Positions 34,070 to 42,424 of a stretch of 64,000 nt of DNA are shown in pieces. A program made the position numbers and the translations under genes. The stretch covers positions 186,001 through 250,000 of the forward strand of contig CAVFTR010000001.1 of the NCBI GenBank assembly GCA_963625685.1, given 5' to 3'. Within the stretch, counting starts at the first letter, position 1; the number at the start of each line of letters is the position of its first letter. The notes below the pieces were generated by a model. That model did no database searches. It saw nothing but the letters and a program-made list of their open reading frames with translations, and was not told where the DNA came from. The DNA is from F23-B02 sp963625685 (GTDB lineage: Bacteria > Bacillota > Clostridia > Oscillospirales > Oscillospiraceae).

Positions 34070-35095
34070 ATGAAAATTGCTGTTGTCTGCGGCGGACTGT
34101 CAAACGAACGCGACGTTTCCGTAACGAGCGGCTCCTGTGTTGCGCGCGCCCTGCGCGAGCGCGGCCATAAGGTAGTGCTGGTCGATCTGTTTTACGGCTA
34201 TGACGGAGCATACGACGATCCCGCCGAGCTTTTTGAGCGCGAGCAGGAGGATCTCAGATACTCCGTAAAGGAGGAGACTCCCGATATCGCGGCGCTCCTT
34301 GCGCAGAGCGACGGGAGCAGGATCGGAAAAAACGTCATTGAGATATGCCGCGCTGCGGATATAAGCTTTCTTGCCCTGCACGGCGAGGACGGCGAAAACG
34401 GCAAGCTTCAGGCCACCTTTGACGTTCACGGCATAAAATACACCGGCAGCGGCTATCTCGGCAGCGCTGTCGCCATGAATAAGGAGATAACCAAGATAAT
34501 GCTGCGCTCTGCCGGCATACCCGTCCCGGAGGGCATAGTGCTCGAAAAGGGCGGCAGTGTCGAAAATGTCGGCTTTCCCTGCGTCGTGAAGCCGTGCAGC
34601 GGCGGCTCGAGCGTCGGAACGAGCATGGTCAAAAGCGAGGAGGAATACGCCGCCGCGCTGGAGCTTGCCTTCAGATACGAAGACCGTGTCCTCGTCGAGC
34701 GCTTTATTAAGGGCCGCGAGCTCACCGTCGGCGTCATGGGCGGCAAAGCCATGCCGGTCATAGAGATAATCCCCAAAACCGGCTGGTATGACTATAAGAA
34801 CAAGTATCAGGCCGGACTTACTGAGGAGATATGCCCCGCGCCAATAAGCGCAGAGGACACCGACAGGGTCCAGCGCCTTGCAGAGCGCGTGAGCACGGCG
34901 CTCATGATCGACGTCTACTGCCGCGGCGATTTCCTCATGGATAATGAGAGCGGCGAGATATACTGCCTTGAGGCAAATACACTGCCCGGCATGACCCCGA
35001 CGAGCCTTATCCCGCAGATGGGCAGTGTGCAGGGTCTCGATTTCGGAGAGATATGCGAGCAGATAATAAGGCTTTCCATGGAGAAGTATGAATGA
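34070..35095 (+). CDS. ddl: D-alanine--D-alanine ligase
   Basis: ATP-grasp ligase making the D-Ala-D-Ala dipeptide of peptidoglycan. The 341-residue protein has CGGLSNERDVSVTSG, FLALHGEDGENGKLQ, VVKPCSGGSSVGTS, GRELTVGVMGG and the metal/ATP motif YCLEANTLPGMTPTSLIPQ. The Tyr/Phe that separates D-Ala-D-Ala from D-Ala-D-Lac enzymes cannot be assigned securely by eye. Its 3' end overlaps murF (ATGA). Confidence 0.95.
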   Translation: MKIAVVCGGLSNERDVSVTSGSCVARALRERGHKVVLVDLFYGYDGAYDDPAELFEREQEDLRYSVKEETPDIAALLAQSDGSRIGKNVIEICRAADISFLALHGEDGENGKLQATFDVHGIKYTGSGYLGSAVAMNKEITKIMLRSAGIPVPEGIVLEKGGSVENVGFPCVVKPCSGGSSVGTSMVKSEEEYAAALELAFRYEDRVLVERFIKGRELTVGVMGGKAMPVIEIIPKTGWYDYKNKYQAGLTEEICPAPISAEDTDRVQRLAERVSTALMIDVYCRGDFLMDNESGEIYCLEANTLPGMTPTSLIPQMGSVQGLDFGEICEQIIRLSMEKYE

Positions 35096-36447
35096 AGGGC
35101 ATTGATGTAAAGCGTGCCGCCGCGATAGCCGGCGGCAGACTGACCGGCGTCGGCGACCCCGGGTGCGAGATAAGGGGCCTTGTCATCGACAGCAGGCTCG
35201 TCGAGCCGGGCTTTGCCTTCGCCGCCATGGCCGGCGAGCGCGTCGACGGGCACGACTATGTTGAGAAGGCCTTTGAGCTCGGCGCGTCCTGCTGCCTGGT
35301 CGAGCATGAGGTCCCCGGAGCCTCGGGCTGTCTCATAGTCGTTGACAGCACGGCCAGGGCTATGGCGCGGCTTGCCGGGGCGTACAGGAAAACGCTCGAT
35401 ATCCCGGTGATCGGCATAACGGGCTCGGTCGGCAAGACGACGGCAAAGGAAATGATAGCCTCCGTTCTGTCACAGCGCTTTAAGGTACTCAAAACTGATA
35501 AGAATTTCAACAACGAGCTCGGCGTGCCGCTTACCATATTCCGCATAGAGCCCGAGCACGAGGCCGCGGTCATCGAGATGGGCATATCCGATTTTGGCGA
35601 GATGAGCCGCCTTGCGAGCATGGTACGGCCCACAGACGCCGTGTACACTCTCATCGGCAACGCGCATCTTGACAGGCTGCACGACCGGAGCGGCGTTTTC
35701 AGGGCCAAGACCGAGATGCTCGAGTATATGCCCGGCGACGGCACGGTGTTTTTGAACGCCGACGACGATCTTCTGAGCGTATGCTCCTGCCGCCAGAGCA
35801 GGATATTCTACGGCCTGGGCGATAATGCCGGGGTAAGAGCCGAAAACGTAAAATACGAAAGCGCCTGCGTGCAGAGCTGCGATATCGTCTCTGCCGATAG
35901 GCGTATTCACGTCACCATCCCTGCCTACGGCCGGCACATGATCTACGCCGCTCTCGAGGGCGCGGCAGTCGGAATGAAATTCGGCCTTTCCGACGATGAG
36001 ATCATACGCGGCATAGCGGCCTATGAAACTGTGGGCCGCCGCGCGAGCGTAACGGACACCGGCTATATAACGATAGTCGACGACTGCTACAACGCAAATC
36101 CCGATTCGGTCAAATGCGCGATAGCCTCACTGGCCGACAGCTCAGGACGCAGGGTCTGCGTGCTCGGCGACATGCTCGAGATGGGAGAGCAGCGCGCCGG
36201 GCGGCACGCGGATATCGGCCGCTATGCCGTATCGCACGGAGCGGAGCTCCTGCTCTGCGTCGGCAAAATGTCCGAAAACACGGCCCGCGCCGCCGCAGGC
36301 AGCATAAGAGCCCTGCATTTTGAGGACAACGCCTCGCTCATCGCCGCGCTGCCCGAGCTTATAAAAAAAGGCGACACGGTGCTCGTCAAGGCCTCGCACA
36401 GCATGAAGCTCGAGGAGGTCTCCGAGGCCTTAAAGCTCTTGAAATGA
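35092..36447 (+). CDS. murF: UDP-MurNAc-tripeptide--D-Ala-D-Ala ligase
   Basis: Adds D-Ala-D-Ala to the UDP-MurNAc tripeptide, the last cytoplasmic precursor step. The 451-residue protein has the Mur N-terminal domain, ATP loop GITGSVGKTTAKEM, NFNNELGVPLT, the EMGISDFGEM motif and DDCYNANPDS in the C-terminal domain. It uses the product of ddl, with which it is coupled, and is followed by a terminator. Confidence 0.97.
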   Translation: MKGIDVKRAAAIAGGRLTGVGDPGCEIRGLVIDSRLVEPGFAFAAMAGERVDGHDYVEKAFELGASCCLVEHEVPGASGCLIVVDSTARAMARLAGAYRKTLDIPVIGITGSVGKTTAKEMIASVLSQRFKVLKTDKNFNNELGVPLTIFRIEPEHEAAVIEMGISDFGEMSRLASMVRPTDAVYTLIGNAHLDRLHDRSGVFRAKTEMLEYMPGDGTVFLNADDDLLSVCSCRQSRIFYGLGDNAGVRAENVKYESACVQSCDIVSADRRIHVTIPAYGRHMIYAALEGAAVGMKFGLSDDEIIRGIAAYETVGRRASVTDTGYITIVDDCYNANPDSVKCAIASLADSSGRRVCVLGDMLEMGEQRAGRHADIGRYAVSHGAELLLCVGKMSENTARAAAGSIRALHFEDNASLIAALPELIKKGDTVLVKASHSMKLEEVSEALKLLK

Positions 36448-36450
36448 TAA

Positions 36451-36477
36451 AAAACGGACTGCTGTGCAGTCCGTTTT
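36451..36477. terminator. Bidirectional intrinsic terminator
   Basis: AAAACGGACTGC / GCAGTCCGTTTT with a TGT loop, between murF (plus) and the acyltransferase gene (minus); A-rich left and T-rich right flanks. Confidence 0.9.
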
Positions 36478-36481
36478 AAGC

Positions 36482-37021
36482 TTATTTGAGCGATGCCTGA
36501 TACTTGTCCCATTCAATAAAGGTATTGTCGCGCGGCTGCTCGTATGTGATGACGCGTGGCTTTCCCATTACAACAGTGCTGTTTGCCGGGATATCCTCGG
36601 TCACGATGCAGTTTGCGCCGATGCGAACATCGTTGCCGACAGTGACGCCGCCTATTATCTTGGCTCCCGCGCCGATGTAGACGCGCTCGCCGATAACGGG
36701 CGCACCGCGCTTTTTGCTGTCAGGCATGGTGTTCGAGCCGATGGTGACCTGCTGGAATATCGTGCAGTCCCTGCCGACGCGCGCTCCGGCGGAGATGAAT
36801 ATGCCGCTCAGACCGTGCGGAGCCTTGAAGCGGCTTATCCTTTCCGTTATTGGTATACCCGAATTGAGCCTGCTGAGCAGCCTCTCGGCCCTGAGCGTAT
36901 ACAGCGGCTTAAGGAGCCTCTGCAGCCGTTTCGGATAGAGTATGCGCTGTCTCAGCTTCCAGAAGGAAGCGGTCTCGTGCGGGAGAAACAGTCTGTATAT
37001 TTTCTTCAGCAGCTTTTTCAT
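36482..37021 (-). CDS. Hexapeptide-repeat acyltransferase (serine acetyltransferase-like)
   Basis: A 179-residue protein with a basic N-terminal helix region and a left-handed beta-helix from about 68 to 165 (GIFISAGARVGRDCTIFQQVTIG; VIGERVYIGAGAKIIGGVTVGN; VRIGANCIVTEDIP), ending VVMGKPRVI. The layout is that of CysE-like or polysaccharide O-acetyltransferases, but the long N-terminal domain of CysE is missing, so a cell-surface polymer acetylase is at least as likely. GAGG precedes the ATG at 37021; an upstream Cys-rich extension of the frame is not coding. bofA lies 10 bp upstream. Confidence 0.85.
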   Translation of the reverse strand: MKKLLKKIYRLFLPHETASFWKLRQRILYPKRLQRLLKPLYTLRAERLLSRLNSGIPITERISRFKAPHGLSGIFISAGARVGRDCTIFQQVTIGSNTMPDSKKRGAPVIGERVYIGAGAKIIGGVTVGNDVRIGANCIVTEDIPANSTVVMGKPRVITYEQPRDNTFIEWDKYQASLK

Positions 37022-37031
37022 GTCCGTGTCC

Positions 37032-37298
37032 TCACATAAAGAAGTTTTCGATGAGCAGCAGCAGGACAATGCCCGGTATGCCGAAAACTCCGGCCACTAT
37101 CGCGCTTACCCAGCCCACGCTCAGCGACAGGCCGATAAAGCCGCCGAGAAAGTTGAAGATAAAAAGCATGACAAAGCCGATAAGCGCGTTGAGCAGCAGC
37201 TTCAGCGCCCATTTTACAGGCGTTGCGAAGATCTTTATAACGAGCCAGATAAGAAATACGGCTATGATTATGGTCAGTATGCTATGTAATGCGTCCAT
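37032..37298 (-). CDS. bofA: Pro-sigma-K processing inhibitor BofA
   Basis: An 88-residue membrane protein with three hydrophobic stretches and the BofA core ALKLLLNALIGFVMLFIFNFLGG and VGWVSAIVAGVFGIPGIVLLLL. In Bacillus BofA holds SpoIVFA and SpoIVFB in an inactive complex in the outer forespore membrane until engulfment signalling. Both partner-like genes occur at 43.7-45.1 kb. yaaL lies immediately upstream, as in Bacillus recR-yaaL-bofA. Confidence 0.93.
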   Translation of the reverse strand: MDALHSILTIIIAVFLIWLVIKIFATPVKWALKLLLNALIGFVMLFIFNFLGGFIGLSLSVGWVSAIVAGVFGIPGIVLLLLIENFFM

Positions 37299-37306
37299 GC
37301 AGCCTC

Positions 37307-37516
37307 CTAAGTGATCAGATTTTTTACGTTTATCACCGCGCTGTTGTAGCGCGACTTGAGCGCGTTTATTTCATAAATGCACGCGTCCATCATATCACAA
37401 TCTGTCGTATTGTCAAATGCCGCGTACGCGCAGTGAAGCTGCGCCCTTATATCGTTCATTTCGCCCAGCCGCCGTTTATACTCTGCCCTGAGCCTCTTCT
37501 GCTCCTTTTTCGTCAT
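37307..37516 (-). CDS. yaaL: YaaL/DUF2508 family protein
   Basis: A 69-residue helical protein, basic at the N-terminus, with CAYAAFDNTTDCDMMDACIYEINALKSRYN split over the typical DUF2508 pattern (F-x-x-x-x-D...D..IYE). Function is unknown, but it travels with bofA. AAAGGAG precedes the ATG. A possible minus-strand -10 (TATACT) lies at 37551-37546; no convincing -35. Confidence 0.88.
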   Translation of the reverse strand: MTKKEQKRLRAEYKRRLGEMNDIRAQLHCAYAAFDNTTDCDMMDACIYEINALKSRYNSAVINVKNLIT

Positions 37517-37566
37517 GATTTAGGTCTCCTTTGTGTTTTATATTTAGTATATTCATTCCGAGCATG

Positions 37567-37597
37567 ATTTAAACGGCAAAATTTGCCGCGTTTAAAT
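37567..37597. other. Long palindrome upstream of yaaL
   Basis: ATTTAAAC-GGCAAA-A-TTTGCC-GC-GTTTAAAT: 14 paired positions with a two-base bulge. It lies upstream of the possible yaaL -10, so it is more likely an operator or cruciform than a transcript end. Confidence 0.55.
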
Positions 37598-37660
37598 AAG
37601 CGTCAGCCTCATATAATACAGGCAGACGAAGCGTCCGAGCTACAGATGTCTGAAAGACAC

Positions 37661-37744
37661 GCCGGATGAAATGCCGCGGCTTATCTGTCGCGATAAGACG
37701 GCATTTATTTCGTCAGCCGGATAAGCCGAAAGGCATTTCATCCG
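37661..37744. other. Nested inverted-repeat element in the gene-free stretch 37517-37877
   Basis: A perfect 13-bp outer pair CGGATGAAATGCC (37663-37675) / GGCATTTCATCCG (37732-37744) encloses a 9-bp pair CGGCTTATC (37677-37685) / GATAAGCCG (37720-37728), with a small GACG/CGTC hairpin in the centre (37697-37714). GATAAG and GGCATTT also recur inside. The 84-nt unit could be a structured RNA, a MITE-like mobile element or a degenerate REP. No ORF of note is found in this 360-bp stretch. Confidence 0.6.
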
Positions 37745-37747
37745 ACG

Positions 37748-37777
37748 GCGGAGGCAGCAGCAAAACGCTGCCTCCGC
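37748..37777 (+). terminator. Terminator-like hairpin before the topoisomerase promoter
   Basis: GCGGAGGCAGC / GCTGCCTCCGC, 11-bp perfect GC-rich stem with an 8-nt loop, then TTTGCT. There is no gene on the plus strand upstream, so it either ends an RNA made from the 37.66-37.74 kb element or is part of it. Confidence 0.55.
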
Positions 37778-37788
37778 TTTGCTATGTC

Positions 37789-37818
37789 TTGACTTTTACA
37801 CCGATTATGATTTATACT
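37789..37818 (+). promoter_or_regulatory. Promoter of the topoisomerase unit
   Basis: TTGACT (37789-37794), 18-bp spacer, TATACT (37813-37818). An alternative -10 TATAAT at 37820-37825 would pair with TTTACA at 37795-37800 (19 bp). Confidence 0.65.
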
Positions 37819-37877
37819 ATATAATCTGAAAATGTGTGCAAATTTACGCAAGATGTAGTATTTGAGGGGAATCATAA

Positions 37878-39872
37878 ATGACTAAGACCAGCGCAGGATA
37901 CGGTAACGACAGCATATCTCAGCTCAAGGGCGCCGACAGGGTGAGAAAACGCCCCGGCGTCATCTTCGGCTCGGACGGGCTCGACGGCTGCCAGCATGCC
38001 GTGTTCGAGATCCTTTCCAACGCCATAGACGAGGCACGCGAGGGCTACGGCAGCGTCATAACGCTCACGCGCTACGCCGACAGGTCCATCGAGGTCGAGG
38101 ACTTCGGACGCGGCTGCCCCATGGACTGGAACGCAAACGAGAAGCGCTACAACTGGGAGCTCGTTTTCTGCGAGCTGTACGCCGGCGGAAAGTACGCCAA
38201 CAACGAGGGCGAGAACTACGAGTATTCCCTCGGCCTGAACGGTCTGGGCTCCTGCGCGACGCAGTATTCCTCCGAGTACATGGATGTCACGGTCTGGCGC
38301 GACGGCAATAAGTACGAGCTGCACTTCAAAAAGGGCAGGGTAGTCGGGAAAAAGGGGCAGGAGCTCACGGTAAGCCCCGCCGACCGTAAAAAGACCGGCA
38401 CGACTATAAAATGGCGTCCCGACCTTGAGGTCTTTACGGATACCGACATACCCGAGGAGTTTTTCAGGGATATCCTGCACCGTCAGGCTGTCGTGAACGC
38501 CGGAGTGACCTTCCGCTTCCGCAATCAGAACGGCAGCAAATTCGATGTCACTGAGTACGTTTACGAAAACGGCATCCTCGACTATGTAAACGAGATAGCC
38601 CATGCGTCGCCGCTCACATCGCCCTATTTCATAAGCGCCGAGCGACGCGGCAGGGACAGGGAGGACAAGCCTGAGTACAAGGTCAAGCTCTCGGCGGCCT
38701 TCTGCTTTTCAAACAAGGTCAAGGCGATAGAATACTACCACAACTCGTCCTGGCTCGAATACGGCGGCGCGCCTGAGAAGGCGGCGCGCAGCGCCTTTGT
38801 GTACGCAATTGACGCATACATAAAAAAGATCGGCAAATATCAGAAAAACGAGAGCAAGATAAACTTTCAGGACGTGGACGACTGCCTCGTTCTTGTGACA
38901 AACTGCTTTTCAACGCAGACCTCGTATGAAAATCAGACCAAGAAGGCCATCACCAACCGCTTCATTCAGGAGGCGATGACCGACTTCTTCAAGGAAAAGC
39001 TCGAGGTATATTTCATAGAGAACAAGCCCGAGGCGGATAAGATCGCCGAGCAGGTGCTCGTCAACAAGCGCAGCCGCGAGGCGGCGGAAAAGACGCGCCA
39101 GGGCATGAAGAAAAAGCTCTCCGGCAGCATAGATATCGCAAACCGCGTGCAGAAGTTCGTCGACTGCCGCAGCCGCGATCCTGAAAAGAGAGAGATATAC
39201 ATCGTCGAGGGCGACTCGGCGCTGGGCGCATGCAAGCTCTCCCGCGACGCCGATTTTCAGGGCATCATGCCCGTGCGCGGCAAGATACTCAACTGCCTGA
39301 AGGCCGACTATGTCCGCATATTCAAAAGCGATGTCATAACCGACCTCCTCAAGGTCCTCGGCTGCGGTGTGGAGGTGCAGGTAAAGGGGCAGAAGGACCT
39401 AAACGCCTTTGATATAAGCAATCTGCGCTGGAACAAGGTCATCATCTGCACCGACGCCGACGTCGACGGCTTCCAGATACGCACGCTTATACTCACCATG
39501 ATCTACCGCCTCGTGCCGACGCTCATACGCGAGGGCTATGTCTATATAGCCGAGTCCCCGCTTTACGAGATCGAGTGCAAAGGTAAGACGTATTTTGCGT
39601 ATTCCGATAAGGAAAAGGCCGATATAGTCTCAGGTCTCGGCGGGGCGAAGGCCGCCATCAGCCGCAGCAAGGGCCTCGGCGAGAACGACCCGGACATGAT
39701 GTGGATGACTACGATGAACCCCGAGACGCGGCGGCTTATAAAGGTCATGCCAGAGGACGCGGAGCGCATGGCGCAGATGTTTGACCTGCTGCTCGGCGAC
39801 GATCTTGCCGGAAGAAAGAATCACATCGCGGAAAACGGCTATCTGTATCTGGATATGGCCGATATCTCCTGA
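37878..39872 (+). CDS. parE: Type II topoisomerase, GyrB/ParE-like ATPase subunit
   Basis: A 664-residue subunit with the GHKL ATPase (EILSNAIDEAREG; EDFGRGCPMD; LNGLGSCATQYSS), transducer, and Toprim region: EGDSALGACK (usual EGDSAGG changed at one Gly), PVRGKILN and CTDADVDGFQIRTL. It lacks the long GyrB-specific insert, favouring topoisomerase IV or a second clostridial paralogue. GAGGGGA precedes the ATG. It is transcribed with a zinc-ribbon gene and the ParC-like subunit; the main gyrAB is presumably elsewhere. Confidence 0.9.
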   Translation: MTKTSAGYGNDSISQLKGADRVRKRPGVIFGSDGLDGCQHAVFEILSNAIDEAREGYGSVITLTRYADRSIEVEDFGRGCPMDWNANEKRYNWELVFCELYAGGKYANNEGENYEYSLGLNGLGSCATQYSSEYMDVTVWRDGNKYELHFKKGRVVGKKGQELTVSPADRKKTGTTIKWRPDLEVFTDTDIPEEFFRDILHRQAVVNAGVTFRFRNQNGSKFDVTEYVYENGILDYVNEIAHASPLTSPYFISAERRGRDREDKPEYKVKLSAAFCFSNKVKAIEYYHNSSWLEYGGAPEKAARSAFVYAIDAYIKKIGKYQKNESKINFQDVDDCLVLVTNCFSTQTSYENQTKKAITNRFIQEAMTDFFKEKLEVYFIENKPEADKIAEQVLVNKRSREAAEKTRQGMKKKLSGSIDIANRVQKFVDCRSRDPEKREIYIVEGDSALGACKLSRDADFQGIMPVRGKILNCLKADYVRIFKSDVITDLLKVLGCGVEVQVKGQKDLNAFDISNLRWNKVIICTDADVDGFQIRTLILTMIYRLVPTLIREGYVYIAESPLYEIECKGKTYFAYSDKEKADIVSGLGGAKAAISRSKGLGENDPDMMWMTTMNPETRRLIKVMPEDAERMAQMFDLLLGDDLAGRKNHIAENGYLYLDMADIS

Positions 39873-39894
39873 ATAAGCTGATGGAGGATTTAAT

Positions 39895-40173
39895 ATGAAA
39901 TTTGATAAAGCCCGCAATCTTGTAAAATTCCTGCTTGCCATGTGCCTTGTGTTCAGCATCATCGGCATAGCGACCGAGGGCAGCGGCTTTGGCGGAATGT
40001 CGCTGCTGTTCTCGATGCTGTTTTTCGTGCTGTCCGTCGTTGTGATACTGGCCTACTGCAAATGCCCCCACTGCGGAAAGCGCATCTATCTCGGCCTGTT
40101 TAAGATATCTGACTGCCCCAAATGCAGGCACGATCTCATAACAGGCGAAAAAAGCAAGGGAAAGAAGCGATAA
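39895..40173 (+). CDS. Small two-span membrane protein with zinc ribbon
   Basis: A 92-residue protein with two hydrophobic segments (about 9-27 and 35-54) followed by a cytoplasmic zinc ribbon CKCPHCGKRI...CPKCRHDL and a basic tail. GGAGG precedes the ATG. It sits between the topoisomerase subunit genes, 22 bp after parE and 3 bp before parC, so it must be co-expressed. I do not recognise the family and propose no function. Confidence 0.75.
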   Translation: MKFDKARNLVKFLLAMCLVFSIIGIATEGSGFGGMSLLFSMLFFVLSVVVILAYCKCPHCGKRIYLGLFKISDCPKCRHDLITGEKSKGKKR

Positions 40174-40176
40174 GAT

Positions 40177-42414
40177 ATGGCGAAAAAACAGGTACCGGAA
40201 AAGAAGCAATTCAATAATCCGAATGTCGTCGGCCTGCGCGCCGAGGTGCTCGAGCAGCCTATAACCGAGACTCTCGAGCAGAACTACATGCCCTACGCCA
40301 TGAGCGTCATCATTTCCCGAGCCATACCCGAGATCGACGGCTTCAAGCCCTCACACAGAAAGCTCCTGTATACGATGTACAAGATGGGGCTTTTAAACGG
40401 CGCGCGCACGAAAAGCGCGAATATCGTAGGCCAGACCATGCGCCTTAATCCGCACGGCGACGCGGCGATATACGAGACCATGGTGCGCCTTTCAAAGGGC
40501 TACGACGCGCTGCTGACGCCCTTTGTCGACTCAAAGGGCAACTTCGGCAAGGTCTACTCCCGCGACATGTCCTACGCCGCGTCCCGATACACCGAGGCAA
40601 AGCTTGCGCCCATATGCGCGGATATCTTCGGCGATATAGACAAGGACACGGTCGAGTTTTGCGACAACTACGACGGCAGCATGCAGGAGCCGACGCTCCT
40701 GCCCACGAGCTTTCCGAACGTTCTCGTTTCGAGCAACACCGGCATCGCCGTCGGTATGGCCAGCCAGATATGCGGCTTCAATCTCGGGGAGACCTGCCGC
40801 GCGACGATAGAATATCTCCAGGACCCGGACTGCGACCTGTTCCTGTACATGCCGGCTCCCGACTTCTCCACCGGCGGCGAGATAGTCTATGACCGCGCCG
40901 AGATGGAGGCCATATACGATACGGGCCGCGGGAGCTTCAGGGTTCGCGCAAGATGGCGCTATCTGCAAAAGGAGAACATCATCGAGATCTACGAGATCCC
41001 GTACACGACTACCTCCGAGGCCATCGTCGACAAGGTTGCCGAGCTCATAAAGTCCGGCAAGGTCAGGGAGATAAACGACATGCGCGACGAGACGGATCTC
41101 AGCGGTCTGAAGCTCGCCATCGACCTCAAGCGCGGCACCGATCCCGAAAAGCTCATGCAGAAGCTGTTCAAGCTCACCCCGCTCATGGACAGCTTCCCCT
41201 GCAACTTCAACATCCTTGTTGCGGGAAATCCCCGGGTCATGGGCGTCAGAGAGATACTCGGCGAGTGGACGGCCTGGCGCATCGAATGTGTCCGACGCCG
41301 CGTGTACTTCGACCTGTCAAAGAAAAAGGACAAGCTGCATCTGCTTCAGGGCCTTGCCATGATCCTGCTGGATATCGACAAGGCTATTGAGATAATCCGC
41401 AATACCGAGCTTGAAAGCGAGGTCGTGCCGAACCTCATGATGGGCTTCGGCATAGACAGGATACAGGCCGAATTTGTCGCGGAGATAAAGCTGCGCAATA
41501 TAAACCGCGAGTATATCTTAAAGCGCACCGCCGAGATCGAGGAGCTCGAGCGGGCGATAGCAGAGCTCGAGGAGACGCTCAAGAGCCGCCGGAAGATAAA
41601 GGCCATCATCATCTCCGAGCTCAAGGCTATAATAAAGAAATATCCCTCGCCGAGAAAGACCGGCATAGTCTACGCCGCTGAGATCGAGGAGTATACCGAG
41701 AGCGAGACGGTCGAGGATTACCCCGTCACGGTGTTCCTGTCCGGCGAGGGATATCTTAAGAAAATAACGCCCATGTCCCTGCGCATGAGCAGCGAGCAGA
41801 AGTTCAAGGACGGCGACGGACTGAAAACGAGCTTTGAGGCGACAAACCGCACGGAGATGCTCGTATTCACCGACCGCCAGCAGGTGTATAAAACGCGCCT
41901 GTCCGATTTTGACGACGGCAAGGCCTCGGCTCTCGGCTCCTATCTGCCGACGAAGCTCGGCATGGATGAGGGAGAGCGGGTGCTCGAGCTCATATGCCCG
42001 GGCAATTATCGGAAAAATCTGCTGCTGTTCTTTGAAAACGGCAAGGTCGCGCGCCTTGATCTTGCAAGCTACGAGACGAAGACCAGGCGAAAAAAGCTCA
42101 TCAACGCATACAGCGATAAAAGTCCGCTTGCGGCCGTATATATGATAGGCGAGGAGACAGACATGGCGATGTTTTCCTCCGACGGCCGCGCAATGGTGTT
42201 CAACACCACGCTCCTGCAGCTCAAGACCAGCCGCAGCACGCAGGGCGTAGCGGTCATGAACATAAAGAAGAACCACAGGCTCGTCTCGGCGGCGCCGCTG
42301 GCGGATACGATGATAAAGAACGTATCCCGCTACAGGGTCAGGAGCCTCCCCGCCGCGGGAGCGCTGCTCAGGGACGAGGACAGGGGAGAGACTCAGATGT
42401 CGCTCATCGACTGA
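40177..42414 (+). CDS. parC: Type II topoisomerase, GyrA/ParC-like cleavage subunit
   Basis: A 745-residue subunit that cuts and reseals DNA. The winged helix has AASRYTEAKL with catalytic Tyr138; the quinolone region reads PHGDAAIYE, so the position of E. coli GyrA Ser83 is Ala96 and Asp87 is Glu100. A coiled-coil tower (about 430-510) and a shortened beta-propeller C-terminal domain follow; no GyrA-box is apparent to me, in line with a ParC-like enzyme. It is the last subunit gene of the unit, 10 bp before yitT. Confidence 0.9.
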   Translation: MAKKQVPEKKQFNNPNVVGLRAEVLEQPITETLEQNYMPYAMSVIISRAIPEIDGFKPSHRKLLYTMYKMGLLNGARTKSANIVGQTMRLNPHGDAAIYETMVRLSKGYDALLTPFVDSKGNFGKVYSRDMSYAASRYTEAKLAPICADIFGDIDKDTVEFCDNYDGSMQEPTLLPTSFPNVLVSSNTGIAVGMASQICGFNLGETCRATIEYLQDPDCDLFLYMPAPDFSTGGEIVYDRAEMEAIYDTGRGSFRVRARWRYLQKENIIEIYEIPYTTTSEAIVDKVAELIKSGKVREINDMRDETDLSGLKLAIDLKRGTDPEKLMQKLFKLTPLMDSFPCNFNILVAGNPRVMGVREILGEWTAWRIECVRRRVYFDLSKKKDKLHLLQGLAMILLDIDKAIEIIRNTELESEVVPNLMMGFGIDRIQAEFVAEIKLRNINREYILKRTAEIEELERAIAELEETLKSRRKIKAIIISELKAIIKKYPSPRKTGIVYAAEIEEYTESETVEDYPVTVFLSGEGYLKKITPMSLRMSSEQKFKDGDGLKTSFEATNRTEMLVFTDRQQVYKTRLSDFDDGKASALGSYLPTKLGMDEGERVLELICPGNYRKNLLLFFENGKVARLDLASYETKTRRKKLINAYSDKSPLAAVYMIGEETDMAMFSSDGRAMVFNTTLLQLKTSRSTQGVAVMNIKKNHRLVSAAPLADTMIKNVSRYRVRSLPAAGALLRDEDRGETQMSLID

Positions 42415-42424
42415 GGAGGGCGTT

